Assembly: GCF_900109885.1 (NCBI RefSeq) | Contig: NZ_FOBS01000003.1 | Span: forward strand, 124,001-188,000 | Reading direction: 5' to 3' | Length of the DNA: 64,000 nucleotides | Source of the DNA: Syntrophus gentianae | GTDB lineage: Bacteria; Desulfobacterota; Syntrophia; Syntrophales; Syntrophaceae | Shown: positions 56,424 through 64,000 of the stretch, one piece after another | Layout: the number at the start of each line of letters is the position of its first letter | Position numbering within the stretch: position 1 is the first letter of the stretch | Notes under the pieces: generated by a model | The model's input: the letters and a program-made list of their open reading frames with translations, nothing else | The model's database searches: none | What the model was told of the DNA's origin: nothing | Program-made: the position numbers and the translations under genes

Positions 56424-56439
56424 TGGTACACGCCTTGCT
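56424..56439 (+). promoter_or_regulatory. RpoN promoter of the flgB operon
   Basis: TGGTACACGCCTTGCT matches TGGYAYRNNNNTTGCW. Transcription would begin near 56451, a few bases from the AAGGGG site of flgB, giving a very short leader. FlrC is encoded directly upstream. Confidence 0.8.
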
Positions 56440-56463
56440 TGACTTGCCCGTAAGGGGAAAAAT

Positions 56464-56850
56464 ATGGAATTTTTGTTCAATAAGACCTTTGGAATGCTGT
56501 CCGGGATGCTTGGATACCGGTCCCAGAGAAACAAGGTGATCATGTCCAATATCGCCAATATGGACTCGCCGGATTACAAACCGAAGGATTATGTCTTTAA
56601 GAGTGATCTGGATAAGGCCATTGAAGACCAGAATAGTCTTGCTCTGGCGAAAACGGATAAAAAGCATCTGCCGGCCGTTCAGGACGAAATATCAGACAAG
56701 AATTTCAAGGTTGTGGAGACCGGAGACAAGGTGAAGATGGATGAAGAGATGACCTCTCTGGCCGAAAATCACTTGATGTACAATCTATCGGTTGAAATGC
56801 TGGCGCGTAAGTTCAAAGGATTAAACACCGTATTGAAGGAGACGAAATAA
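56464..56850 (+). CDS. flgB: Flagellar proximal rod protein FlgB
   Basis: 128 residues. NIANMDSPDYKPKDYVFKSDL matches the N-terminal FlgB rod motif (NxANxxTPGYKA). C-terminal MLARKFKGLNTVLKE is the usual rod end. AAGGGG precedes the ATG. First gene of the basal-body operon. Confidence 0.92.
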   Translation: MEFLFNKTFGMLSGMLGYRSQRNKVIMSNIANMDSPDYKPKDYVFKSDLDKAIEDQNSLALAKTDKKHLPAVQDEISDKNFKVVETGDKVKMDEEMTSLAENHLMYNLSVEMLARKFKGLNTVLKETK

Positions 56851-56851
56851 T

Positions 56852-57283
56852 ATGGATTTTCTGACATCGTTCCGCATCTGCAGTTCCGGGTTTGCCGCTC
56901 AAAGGGCAAAAATGGATGTTATCTCCAGTAATCTGGCCAATGTCAGCACCACCAGCACGCCCGAGGGGGGGCCTTATAAAAGGAAAACAGCGGTTTTCTC
57001 GTCGGAAGATGTCAATAAAAAATTCAGTTTCGGCGACAAGCTCAGGGATGCCGTAAAGCAAGTCTCCCTGAAGGAAGTGGTTCAGGACAAGGAAAGTGCA
57101 AGGAAAGTCTACAATCCATCCCATCCCGATGCCGATGAACAGGGCAATGTCGCCATGCCCAACGTCAATGTCGTAACTGAAATGACGGATATGATCACGG
57201 CAAGCAGGGCCTATGAGGCTTGTGTAACGGCCTTTGACGCGACGAAGAACATGGCGCTCAAGACCCTGGATATCGGGAAGTAA
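56852..57283 (+). CDS. flgC: Flagellar proximal rod protein FlgC
   Basis: 143 residues, starting one base after flgB. Motif SSNLANVSTTSTPEGGPYKRK, then VNVVTEMTDMITASRAYEACVTAF, the C-terminal FlgC rod signature. Forms the proximal rod with FlgB and FlgF. Confidence 0.94.
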   Translation: MDFLTSFRICSSGFAAQRAKMDVISSNLANVSTTSTPEGGPYKRKTAVFSSEDVNKKFSFGDKLRDAVKQVSLKEVVQDKESARKVYNPSHPDADEQGNVAMPNVNVVTEMTDMITASRAYEACVTAFDATKNMALKTLDIGK

Positions 57284-57302
57284 GGGCATATGAGGTGAAG
57301 CA

Positions 57303-57608
57303 ATGAACGATTTAACAATCCAGGGCAAGTTAACGCCGCCCTCAACTCTTTCAGAGACGAAGACCGGCGGGGGAAAAAGCGAAGGGACATCTTCTTTCAG
57401 CGATGTCCTCAAGAATACCATAAATGATATCAATAAACTGCAGAATGACGCCGATTCAGCGATATCCAAGGTGCAGGTTCATGATACGGGCAGCATCCAT
57501 GAAGCCATGATCGCTCTGGAAAAGGCGAGTATCTCTTTCCAGACCATGATGCAGGTCAGAAATAAAATCATCGATGCCTATCAGGAAGTCATGAGGATGC
57601 AGGTGTGA
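57303..57608 (+). CDS. fliE: Flagellar hook-basal body complex protein FliE
   Basis: 101 residues. IHEAMIALEKASISFQTMMQVRNKIIDAYQEVMRMQV is the typical C-terminal FliE motif in two blocks. It links the MS ring to the rod. Spacing of 19 bases from flgC. Confidence 0.92.
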   Translation: MNDLTIQGKLTPPSTLSETKTGGGKSEGTSSFSDVLKNTINDINKLQNDADSAISKVQVHDTGSIHEAMIALEKASISFQTMMQVRNKIIDAYQEVMRMQV

Positions 57609-57655
57609 GCTTTGTCATATTTCCTTGGAATATTAAAGGGTAAGCGTTTTTAGGC

Positions 57656-59185
57656 ATGAAACCTTTTTTACAGTTTTTTGAAAAAATCCGGCAAAGTTTT
57701 ATGGAACTGACGCCGGCGAGGAAATTGTCCATCCTCATTGCGGCAGGGGTTACGTTGTCCGTTCTGGCGGCGATGGTGTATCTGGCAAACCGCACCGAAT
57801 ATAAAGTTCTCTTTTCCCAGTTGTCCAGTGAAGACGCCTCAGCGATTGTAACGAAACTCAAGGAGAAAAAACTTCCCTATGAAGTAACCTCATCGGGAAA
57901 CACAATTCTTGTGCCCGCTGAAAAAGTGTCCGAGCTTCGCCTGGAACTGGCGGGTTCGGGTCTGCCTCAGGGCGGCGGGGTAGGCTTTGAGATTTTTGAT
58001 CAGAAAACCCTTGGTGTTACGGAATTCGAACAGCAAATGAATTATCGGCGCGCTCTTCAAGGCGAATTGGCACGGACGATCAAGGGATTGGAGGAAATAG
58101 AATCCAGCCGCGTCCATATTGCCCTGCCGAAAGAATCCCTCTTTGTCAGTGAAGAAAAAAAGCCGACCGCTTCCGTCACCCTCAAGCTGAAGCAGGGCCG
58201 TTCCTTGAGCGCGTCGCAGATCGAAGGAATCGCCCATCTGGTGGCGAGTAGCGTTGAAGGACTGAATGCCGATGACGTCATTATTGTCGATAATAAAGGC
58301 AGTATCTTATCCAAGTTAAAAGGTGAAGCAGGGCTTTCCGGATTGTCCAGTTCACAGGTTGAATTCCAGCGCAATCTCGAAAAAGACACGGCTGCTCGAA
58401 TTCAGTCCCTTCTGGAAAATGTTGTCGGGCAGGGCAAGGCCGTGGTTCGAGTGGCAGCGGATCTCGATTTCCGCGTAGCTGAAAAAACGGAAGAGTCCTA
58501 TGATCCCGAGTCCCCGGTGGTGAGGAGCACTCAGAAACAATCCGAAAAAGCGGCCAATTCCGGAGCGGCCAACTCAAGCGCCGGTCAGGAAAGGCTGGAT
58601 GAAATCATCAATTACGAAATCAATAAAACCGTCACGAAAACCGTCATGCCTACCGGTGAGATTAAAAAGCTGTCCATCGCTGTTCTCGTCGACGGTGTTT
58701 ATACCAAAGATAAAAAAGGCGTAGAAAGTTATTCGCCAAGAGACAAAAAGGAAATTGAATCCATTGAACAACTCGTTCGAACCTCTGCAGGATTCAGCGC
58801 GTCTCGCGGAGATCAGGTCGCGGTGACCAATATGCCGTTCAAAAAAGTGGATTCGGAGGATGCCGAAAGCGGAACGGCCTGGATTGGAAATGGCCTGGAA
58901 CGATATTCCTCTCTGATTAAATATCTGCTCCTTTTTGTTGTGGTGGTTCTTGCCTTCTTCTTCGTCATTCGTCCCCTCATTCGGGGAATAGCCGGACAGA
59001 TGTCTGAAAAGGCCATCGGGAATGAGGCGCTTCCAGTAGATGTTATTGAATTGAAGGGGAATTCTTCCGCTCTGGCTTTGATGCCCGTTCCGGAGAAAGA
59101 GTTATCGGAGGTGGAGTTGGCAAGAAAACTGGCGATGGAGGATTCCAAGGCTTTTGCTGAACTGTTGCGTAACTGGTTGAAATGA
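57656..59185 (+). CDS. fliF: Flagellar MS-ring protein FliF
   Basis: 509 residues, near the usual length (500-560). Membrane segment LSILIAAGVTLSVLAAMVYL, then YscJ-like domains (EKVSELRLELAGSGLPQGGGVGFEIFD) and a second membrane segment (LLLFVVVVLAFFFVIRPLI). The short C-terminus binds FliG. It builds the MS ring. Confidence 0.94.
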   Translation: MKPFLQFFEKIRQSFMELTPARKLSILIAAGVTLSVLAAMVYLANRTEYKVLFSQLSSEDASAIVTKLKEKKLPYEVTSSGNTILVPAEKVSELRLELAGSGLPQGGGVGFEIFDQKTLGVTEFEQQMNYRRALQGELARTIKGLEEIESSRVHIALPKESLFVSEEKKPTASVTLKLKQGRSLSASQIEGIAHLVASSVEGLNADDVIIVDNKGSILSKLKGEAGLSGLSSSQVEFQRNLEKDTAARIQSLLENVVGQGKAVVRVAADLDFRVAEKTEESYDPESPVVRSTQKQSEKAANSGAANSSAGQERLDEIINYEINKTVTKTVMPTGEIKKLSIAVLVDGVYTKDKKGVESYSPRDKKEIESIEQLVRTSAGFSASRGDQVAVTNMPFKKVDSEDAESGTAWIGNGLERYSSLIKYLLLFVVVVLAFFFVIRPLIRGIAGQMSEKAIGNEALPVDVIELKGNSSALALMPVPEKELSEVELARKLAMEDSKAFAELLRNWLK

Positions 59186-59258
59186 GAAGCGAGCAACGTC
59201 AATTAAAGAAAGTGGAGGCAAAAGGACGTCGTTAAATCGATTGTCTGAACGGTGAGTA

Positions 59259-60263
59259 ATGGGAAATTTATCGAATGAAGAAAAGGCTGCCATCCTGGTG
59301 TTGTCCTTGGAGGAGGAAGCCGCCGCCGAGGTGATGAAACACCTGAAAGCCTCAGAAATAAAGCGTCTTGGAAAACACATGAGCCGGGTCAGTACGATTT
59401 CATCGGAGATGATCACTGCCATTTCCAGGGAATTTTTTTCCCTTGCCAAAGAGAAGGGGCGACTCATTTCCGTGAGAGAAGACTTTACCAAGAATATTGT
59501 CTTGAAAGCGGTTGGTGAAGCCGAAGCTGAGAATATCCTGAGTGAAGTTTCAAGTATCCGGACCGATGACAACCCGATTACGGAAAAGCTCCGGGACGTA
59601 GACCCGAAGGTCCTGATGGATTTTACAAGATCCGAGCACCCTCAGACGATTGCCTTGATCCTTGCCCATTTAAAACCTGAAAAAGCAGCGCAGATTCTGG
59701 AAAATTTCACACCCGAAATGCAATTTGAGATTACCCGCCGAATGGCTACCTTAAAAAGTGTCCCCCAGGAGTACATCGATGAAGTGGCGAAAACCCTGGA
59801 AAAAGAGATTGTCACCGGTGCAACAACCAGTCAGGATATCGGAGGCGTCCGTGTGATGGCCGATATCCTGAACAAGATGAACCGGGCCAGTGAAAATGCC
59901 ATCATGACGGCCCTGGAGGATACGGATCCGGAGCTGGCAGCCGGCATACGCAACTTGATGCTTACCTTTGACGATATTCTTCAACTGGACGATCGAGGAT
60001 TGCAGGAGATCCTCAGAGAAGTCAGCAGTGAAGATATAGGTAAAGCCTTGAAACTGGTGGATGAAGGATTGAGAGAAAAGGTTTTCCGCAATATGTCCAA
60101 GAGAGGGGCTGAGATGCTGAAGGAAGAACTCGATATCATGCCTCCCATCAAGGTCTCTGAGGCAGAGGTGAGCCAGAGGGCGGTTATTGAAATAGCGAAG
60201 AAGATGGAGGCGGAAGGCCGTATTGTCCTTTCAAGGGGCGATGCGGAGGATGAGTATGTATAG
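59259..60263 (+). CDS. fliG: Flagellar motor switch protein FliG
   Basis: 334 residues. Middle and C-terminal armadillo-like domains: EHPQTIALILAHLKPEKAAQILE, and LVDEGLREKVFRNMSKRGAEMLKEEL with the charged residues that face MotA. Switch/torque component attached to FliF. Overlaps fliH by eight bases. Confidence 0.95.
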   Translation: MGNLSNEEKAAILVLSLEEEAAAEVMKHLKASEIKRLGKHMSRVSTISSEMITAISREFFSLAKEKGRLISVREDFTKNIVLKAVGEAEAENILSEVSSIRTDDNPITEKLRDVDPKVLMDFTRSEHPQTIALILAHLKPEKAAQILENFTPEMQFEITRRMATLKSVPQEYIDEVAKTLEKEIVTGATTSQDIGGVRVMADILNKMNRASENAIMTALEDTDPELAAGIRNLMLTFDDILQLDDRGLQEILREVSSEDIGKALKLVDEGLREKVFRNMSKRGAEMLKEELDIMPPIKVSEAEVSQRAVIEIAKKMEAEGRIVLSRGDAEDEYV

Positions 60264-60945
60264 GCCGAGCAGGGTCATAAAGTCGCAGGACGTTTCTTTT
60301 GTTTCTGAGGCGTCTGGCATGACGAGGGATTTTATCCCCCTGAATTTGAAGGAGAAGGGGGAGGGAACGAAGGGCCCTTCTGAAGAAAGAAAAAAGCAAA
60401 AAGAAATTGAAAGAATCCTTCAGCAGACGGAGCGGAAGATTGCAGAGGTTCAAAAGAGCGCCTATGAGGAGGGATTTTCCGCGGGAGTCAAGGAGGGTTC
60501 CGAAACGCAGCGAAATGAAATGCTGACGGTCGTGAATACGCTGCATGCCCTTACGGAAGAGATCCGCATCTTCAAGGAAAAAACACTCGAAGCATCGGAA
60601 AAACAGGTGCTGGATCTCTGTTTTTCGATTGCTGAAATGGTTGTTCATAAGGAAATATCAACGGACCAAAGCGTGATTCTCGGTGTCTTAAAGGAGGCCT
60701 TTCGCAATATCGTCGAAAGGGAAAATATAAAAGTTCGGTTAAATCCCGTTGATTTTCAATATATGGTAGAAATTAAAAGTGATTTCATAAACAGCATGGA
60801 TGGCGTCAGGAATGTCTTCTTTGAAGAGGATGGAAGCATTTCACGAGGCGGAGCGGTGATTGAGACTGATTCCGGTGAAGTGGACGCCCGCATTTCTGAG
60901 CAACTTCATGAAATAAAGTCCGGAATTATGAATCTCGCCTCATAG
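60256..60945 (+). CDS. fliH: Flagellar assembly protein FliH
   Basis: 229 residues from ATG 60256, chosen for GGAGG six bases upstream and the overlap with the fliG stop; a TTG at 60223 is the alternative. A charged helical N-terminal half with KSAYEEGFSAGVKEGSE, the GxxxG-like FliH helix, and a C-terminal domain typical of FliH/SctL. Stator that regulates the FliI ATPase. Confidence 0.9.
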   Translation: MYRPSRVIKSQDVSFVSEASGMTRDFIPLNLKEKGEGTKGPSEERKKQKEIERILQQTERKIAEVQKSAYEEGFSAGVKEGSETQRNEMLTVVNTLHALTEEIRIFKEKTLEASEKQVLDLCFSIAEMVVHKEISTDQSVILGVLKEAFRNIVERENIKVRLNPVDFQYMVEIKSDFINSMDGVRNVFFEEDGSISRGGAVIETDSGEVDARISEQLHEIKSGIMNLAS

Positions 60946-60977
60946 CAATATCCTCGTCCCCTTGGAATGTTTGAAAA

Positions 60978-62345
60978 ATGCTGCCTGACCTTCCTCACAT
61001 GACCCCTAAAAATTTTGGCCTGGATTTTTCCAGATACCAGCGCGCCCTGAATCGGATTTCACCGATCAAAGTTTATGGCAAGGTCAGTGAAATTGTTGGT
61101 CTTGTTGTTGAAGGTCACGGGCCGGCGGCTTCTATTGGGGAACTGTGTGCCCTCCTCCCGCCGGGTCAAAAGCCGGTCATTGCCGAGGTGGTTGGATTTA
61201 AGAAGGGCAAGGTGATTCTGATGCCCCTGGAAAACATCCAGGGATTAGGACCGGGATGCACCATCAAGTCCTTAAGCAGAAAAGCCGCCGTGAAAGTCGG
61301 GGACAGTCTGCTGGGCAGGGTGATCGATGGATCGGGAAACCCCATCGACAACAAGGGACCCATTGAGACTGAAGAAGAGTACCCGCTGTATGCAGAGCCC
61401 ATCAATCCTCTTTTGCGGGGGCGAATTTCCGAGCCCATCGATTTTGGCGTGAAGGTTCTCAACGGGATGTTCAGTTGCGGCCAAGGGCAGCGCATGGGGA
61501 TTTTTGCCGGATCGGGCGTCGGTAAAAGCGTCCTGATGGGAATGATCGCCCGCAATACGAACGCGGATATCAATGTCATCGGCCTGATCGGCGAGCGGGG
61601 TCGGGAGGTTCGGGAATTCCTGGAAAAAAATCTGGGGAAAGAGGGGCTTGCCCGGTCCGTTGTGGTGGTTGCGGCATCGGATATGCACCCGCTTATTCGC
61701 ATGCGGGCGGCCTATGTGGCAACGACGATTTCGGAGTACTTCCGGGATCAGGGCAAGAATGTCCTGCTGATGGTGGATTCCTTGACACGATTCGCCATGG
61801 CTCAGCGGGAAATAGGCCTGTCCGTGGGAGAGCCTCCCACCACGAAAGGATATACGCCCTCCGTTTTCAGCCTGCTGCCCAAACTCCTGGAGAGGGCGGG
61901 AAAGGTTGAAGATCGGGGCAGCATTACCGGGTTGTACACCATTCTTGTTGAAGGCGATGACTTCAATGAACCGATTTCCGATTCCGCAAGATCGATCCTG
62001 GACGGGCACATCTATCTCTCCCGCGATCTTGCCAGCAAGAGCCATTATCCCTGTGTCGATGTCCTGAACAGCAAGAGCAGGGTGATGATCGACATCGTCA
62101 GTGAGAAACACAAAAAAATGGCAAGTCGGATTCTGAACATTCTTGCGACGCATAAAAAAGCGGAGGAATTGATCAATATCGGCGCCTATGTTCATGGAAG
62201 CAATGCGGAGATTGATTATGCCATCCGGATGATCCATCCGGTCAATGCGTTCCTGAAGCAGGATATTCATGAACGATTTGATTTTGAACAAACCATCGGG
62301 ATGATGGAAACGCTCTTCTCAAAGGAAGAAGAAAATCATGTTTAA
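60978..62345 (+). CDS. fliI: Flagellar export ATPase FliI
   Basis: 455 residues. Walker A AGSGVGKSVLMG (Lys183), GLIGERGREVREF, LLMVDSLTRFAMAQREIGLSVGEPPTTKGY (Walker B and the family signature). F1-beta-like ATPase that feeds the flagellar type III export gate. A start at 60999 is possible because the ribosome site is weak. Confidence 0.95.
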   Translation: MLPDLPHMTPKNFGLDFSRYQRALNRISPIKVYGKVSEIVGLVVEGHGPAASIGELCALLPPGQKPVIAEVVGFKKGKVILMPLENIQGLGPGCTIKSLSRKAAVKVGDSLLGRVIDGSGNPIDNKGPIETEEEYPLYAEPINPLLRGRISEPIDFGVKVLNGMFSCGQGQRMGIFAGSGVGKSVLMGMIARNTNADINVIGLIGERGREVREFLEKNLGKEGLARSVVVVAASDMHPLIRMRAAYVATTISEYFRDQGKNVLLMVDSLTRFAMAQREIGLSVGEPPTTKGYTPSVFSLLPKLLERAGKVEDRGSITGLYTILVEGDDFNEPISDSARSILDGHIYLSRDLASKSHYPCVDVLNSKSRVMIDIVSEKHKKMASRILNILATHKKAEELINIGAYVHGSNAEIDYAIRMIHPVNAFLKQDIHERFDFEQTIGMMETLFSKEEENHV

Positions 62346-62778
62346 ATTTCGCTTGCAGGCGGTTTTGGAATATCGAACAATCCTTGAAGAGAGGATGCTG
62401 CTCCGCTTTTCGGAAGCAACGCGGCGGTTGGACGAGGAAAAAAACCGGCTGGGACTGTTGATAAAGGAAAGATTCAATCTGGTCGCCGCCCTGAAGAACC
62501 TGCAGGAAAACGCGACGCCTGTGGAAAAAATTGTGATGCTGGTCCGGTATATCGAAGCCTTGCAGGAAAAGGAAAATCTTCAAAGGGACATCATCTTGGA
62601 GATAGCGGCGGAAGTGGAGGAAAAGCGCAAAGATCTTCTGGAATCTGTTCAAAAAAGAAAAATGATTGAGAAGTTGAAAGACAAGAATCTGGAGGATTAT
62701 CAGCGGTCCTTGGCCGACTATGATCGCAAAGTCATGGATGAAATGGGAATAACCCGATTTGGGGGAGTCAAGTCATGA
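62338..62778 (+). CDS. fliJ: Flagellar export chaperone FliJ
   Basis: 146 residues, entirely coiled coil (Lys/Glu/Leu rich) starting MFKFRLQAVLEYRTILEE, typical of FliJ. It overlaps fliI by eight bases and the next gene by four. Central stalk of the FliI ring. Confidence 0.9.
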   Translation: MFKFRLQAVLEYRTILEERMLLRFSEATRRLDEEKNRLGLLIKERFNLVAALKNLQENATPVEKIVMLVRYIEALQEKENLQRDIILEIAAEVEEKRKDLLESVQKRKMIEKLKDKNLEDYQRSLADYDRKVMDEMGITRFGGVKS

Positions 62779-63389
62779 AAAAGGCCCTTTATATCTTTCA
62801 AGCCTTTATCGTCATTATTTTCCTGGTCAAGATTGCAACCGTCTGCGGTTTACTGAAGTTCCTGGATATTCCCCAACATTCTCTGTTTTCCGAGAGTCGT
62901 GCCCTGGCGGAACCAACACGGCAGGGAGCCTCGGGCGCAGTTGTCAAAGATGTTTTGGACGATGAGCTGACCCAGTCGAGGAATTTATATACCGCTTTAC
63001 AGGACAGGCAAAAGGATCTTGATAACAGGGAAAGTTCCCTCAAGACAGAAGAGTCAAGACTGCTGTCGCTGAAAAAAGAGATTACCGAAAAAATAGATGC
63101 CCTCCTCGGCCTTGAACAGAGACTCAATTCCACGCTTTCGGCCAATAAGGAAGCCGAGGCCAAGCGATTCAAAGACCTGGCCAAAGTATATGAAGCCGCA
63201 CCTCCGGCGAGAGCGGGCGCCATGCTGGAGAAACTGGATGTCAAAACGGCGGCAGGAATCACCATGCACATGAAGCGTGACAAGGCAGGCGCCATCTGGG
63301 GCTTCCTGAATCCGCAGAAAGGTGTTGAGATAACCAGAGAAATCACCATGGCCACTTCGAAGGCTCCGGAAAAATCTGTCGGAGAATGA
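62775..63389 (+). CDS. MotE-like flagellar protein (MgtE N-domain)
   Basis: 204 residues. One N-terminal membrane segment (FQAFIVIIFLVKIATVCGLL), a coiled coil (about 65-135), and a C-terminal domain with YEAAPPARAGAMLEKLDVKTAAGITMHM, which resembles the MgtE N-terminal/FliG-like fold of MotE. MotE helps organise stators in other bacteria. ATGA overlap with fliJ. Periplasmic domain. Confidence 0.82.
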   Translation: MKKALYIFQAFIVIIFLVKIATVCGLLKFLDIPQHSLFSESRALAEPTRQGASGAVVKDVLDDELTQSRNLYTALQDRQKDLDNRESSLKTEESRLLSLKKEITEKIDALLGLEQRLNSTLSANKEAEAKRFKDLAKVYEAAPPARAGAMLEKLDVKTAAGITMHMKRDKAGAIWGFLNPQKGVEITREITMATSKAPEKSVGE

Positions 63390-63703
63390 TGCTTGCGTCA
63401 GCGGCCGGATGGCAACCTGGGGAACCGCGTTCTGATTCTGATACCCCGGGCCGTATTTGCTGTTCCAATTCCAAATTCAGGTGGACTACGCCCAAAATCC
63501 ACTCTTTTCTGAAAATCAACAAAACCGCCTCCCTTTCTGCCTTGTCCTGAGATTCATTCATATCCATTGACATCTTTTACGGCCAGCCCCAAAAACCCAT
63601 GGTCGGCTTTCTGATCAGGTCTGGCCGGTCTTGACATTTAGGGGCGGTTTGATATTATCCTGCGACTTTAATCCATTTTACAGAAAGTATCCTATTTGAG
63701 GTC
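63390..63703. other. Intergenic region before alanine racemase
   Basis: 314 bases. A good sigma-70 promoter is at 63631-63658. No terminator with a T-run is obvious for the flagellar operon. Confidence 0.6.
63631..63658 (+). promoter_or_regulatory. Sigma-70 promoter of alr
   Basis: TTGACA, 16-base spacer, TATTAT; start of transcription would be near 63665, about 40 bases before the ATG at 63704. Confidence 0.75.
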
Positions 63704-64000
63704 ATGTCACTTTTAAGTGATCAATCTTATCGAAGTTGGGTTGAGGTCGATCTGGACAGCTTTTCCTGGAACTGGAAGGAACTGCGGCGGCTTGTCGGGC
63801 CTGCGGTCAGGGTTCTCCAGGTGGTCAAGGCGGATGCCTATGGTCATGGCGCCATCGAGATCTCCCATACGGCGCTGAAGAACGGAGCCGCCTGTCTCGG
63901 GGTGGCCAATGCCGATGAGGGTGTGCAACTCCGGGTCAGCGGCATTACAGCACCGATTGTTATTCTGAGTCCTTCCACGGGAGGGGAGATCCGCGAGATC
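63704..64000 (+). CDS. alr: Alanine racemase, N-terminal part (truncated by window end)
   Basis: 99 codons visible. SWVEVDLDSFSWNWKELRRL, then VLQVVKADAYGHGA with the PLP lysine, and CLGVANADEGVQLR are the classic Alr N-terminal motifs. It makes D-alanine for peptidoglycan from L-alanine in the cytoplasm. The gene continues beyond the window. GAGG lies close to the ATG, so the start is likely but not certain. Confidence 0.9.
   Translation, partial: MSLLSDQSYRSWVEVDLDSFSWNWKELRRLVGPAVRVLQVVKADAYGHGAIEISHTALKNGAACLGVANADEGVQLRVSGITAPIVILSPSTGGEIREI

Overview
The window looks like chromosomal DNA of a strictly anaerobic deltaproteobacterium, most likely of the Syntrophus/Syntrophaceae type (inference). 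Supporting traits are a four-subunit 2-oxoacid:ferredoxin oxidoreductase, a selenocysteine formate dehydrogenase followed by an oxalate/formate-type carrier, a rubrerythrin-like protein, an LPS heptosyltransferase, a PEP-CTERM protein, RpoN-type promoters and an FlrBC-type flagellar regulatory pair. No rRNA, tRNA, CRISPR array or insertion sequence was recognised.

Layout. 0-5 kb: end of a probable extracellular contractile injection system (eCIS) cargo region, with a 5'-truncated gene carrying a Cys/His pair and two DUF4157 paralogues, one with an OmpA-like domain and one with a DUF5675-like domain. 5-9 kb: YjdF-like membrane protein, AGCS amino-acid:cation symporter and a stand-alone motAB pair. 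9-17 kb: porBAGD operon, then a glucan phosphorylase gene with a P-loop DUF4914 gene. 17-24 kb: rhodanese, PEP-CTERM protein, VOC enzyme and a minor-pilin operon (FimT/PilV/PilW/PilX) preceded by an RpoN-type site and a long hairpin-bearing leader. 24-34 kb: RND efflux pair, fmt-rsmB and minCDE. 34-36 kb: gene-poor, decayed DNA with a diverged direct repeat.

36-45 kb: heptosyltransferase, then a beta-eliminating lyase of the tyrosine phenol-lyase/tryptophanase family. A 37-codon leader ORF containing ten Tyr codons lies in front of it and ends five bases before an intrinsic terminator; this looks like an undescribed tyrosine-responsive attenuator and is the strongest novel signal here. An LCIB-type carbonic anhydrase, a ferritin-like protein, a frameshifted MFS carrier and the selenoprotein formate dehydrogenase (in-frame UGA plus SECIS hairpin) follow.

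45-51 kb: a YbhGFSR-like ABC-2 exporter operon with a YciI-like gene inside it. 51-64 kb: a TPR/SPOR protein with an FlrB-FlrC two-component pair, then flgB-flgC-fliE-fliF-fliG-fliH-fliI-fliJ and a MotE-like gene. RpoN-type promoters precede both the flrBC transcript and flgB, giving a readable hierarchy: RpoN promoter, then FlrBC, then the RpoN-driven basal-body operon. The window ends in the start of an alanine racemase gene behind a good sigma-70 promoter.
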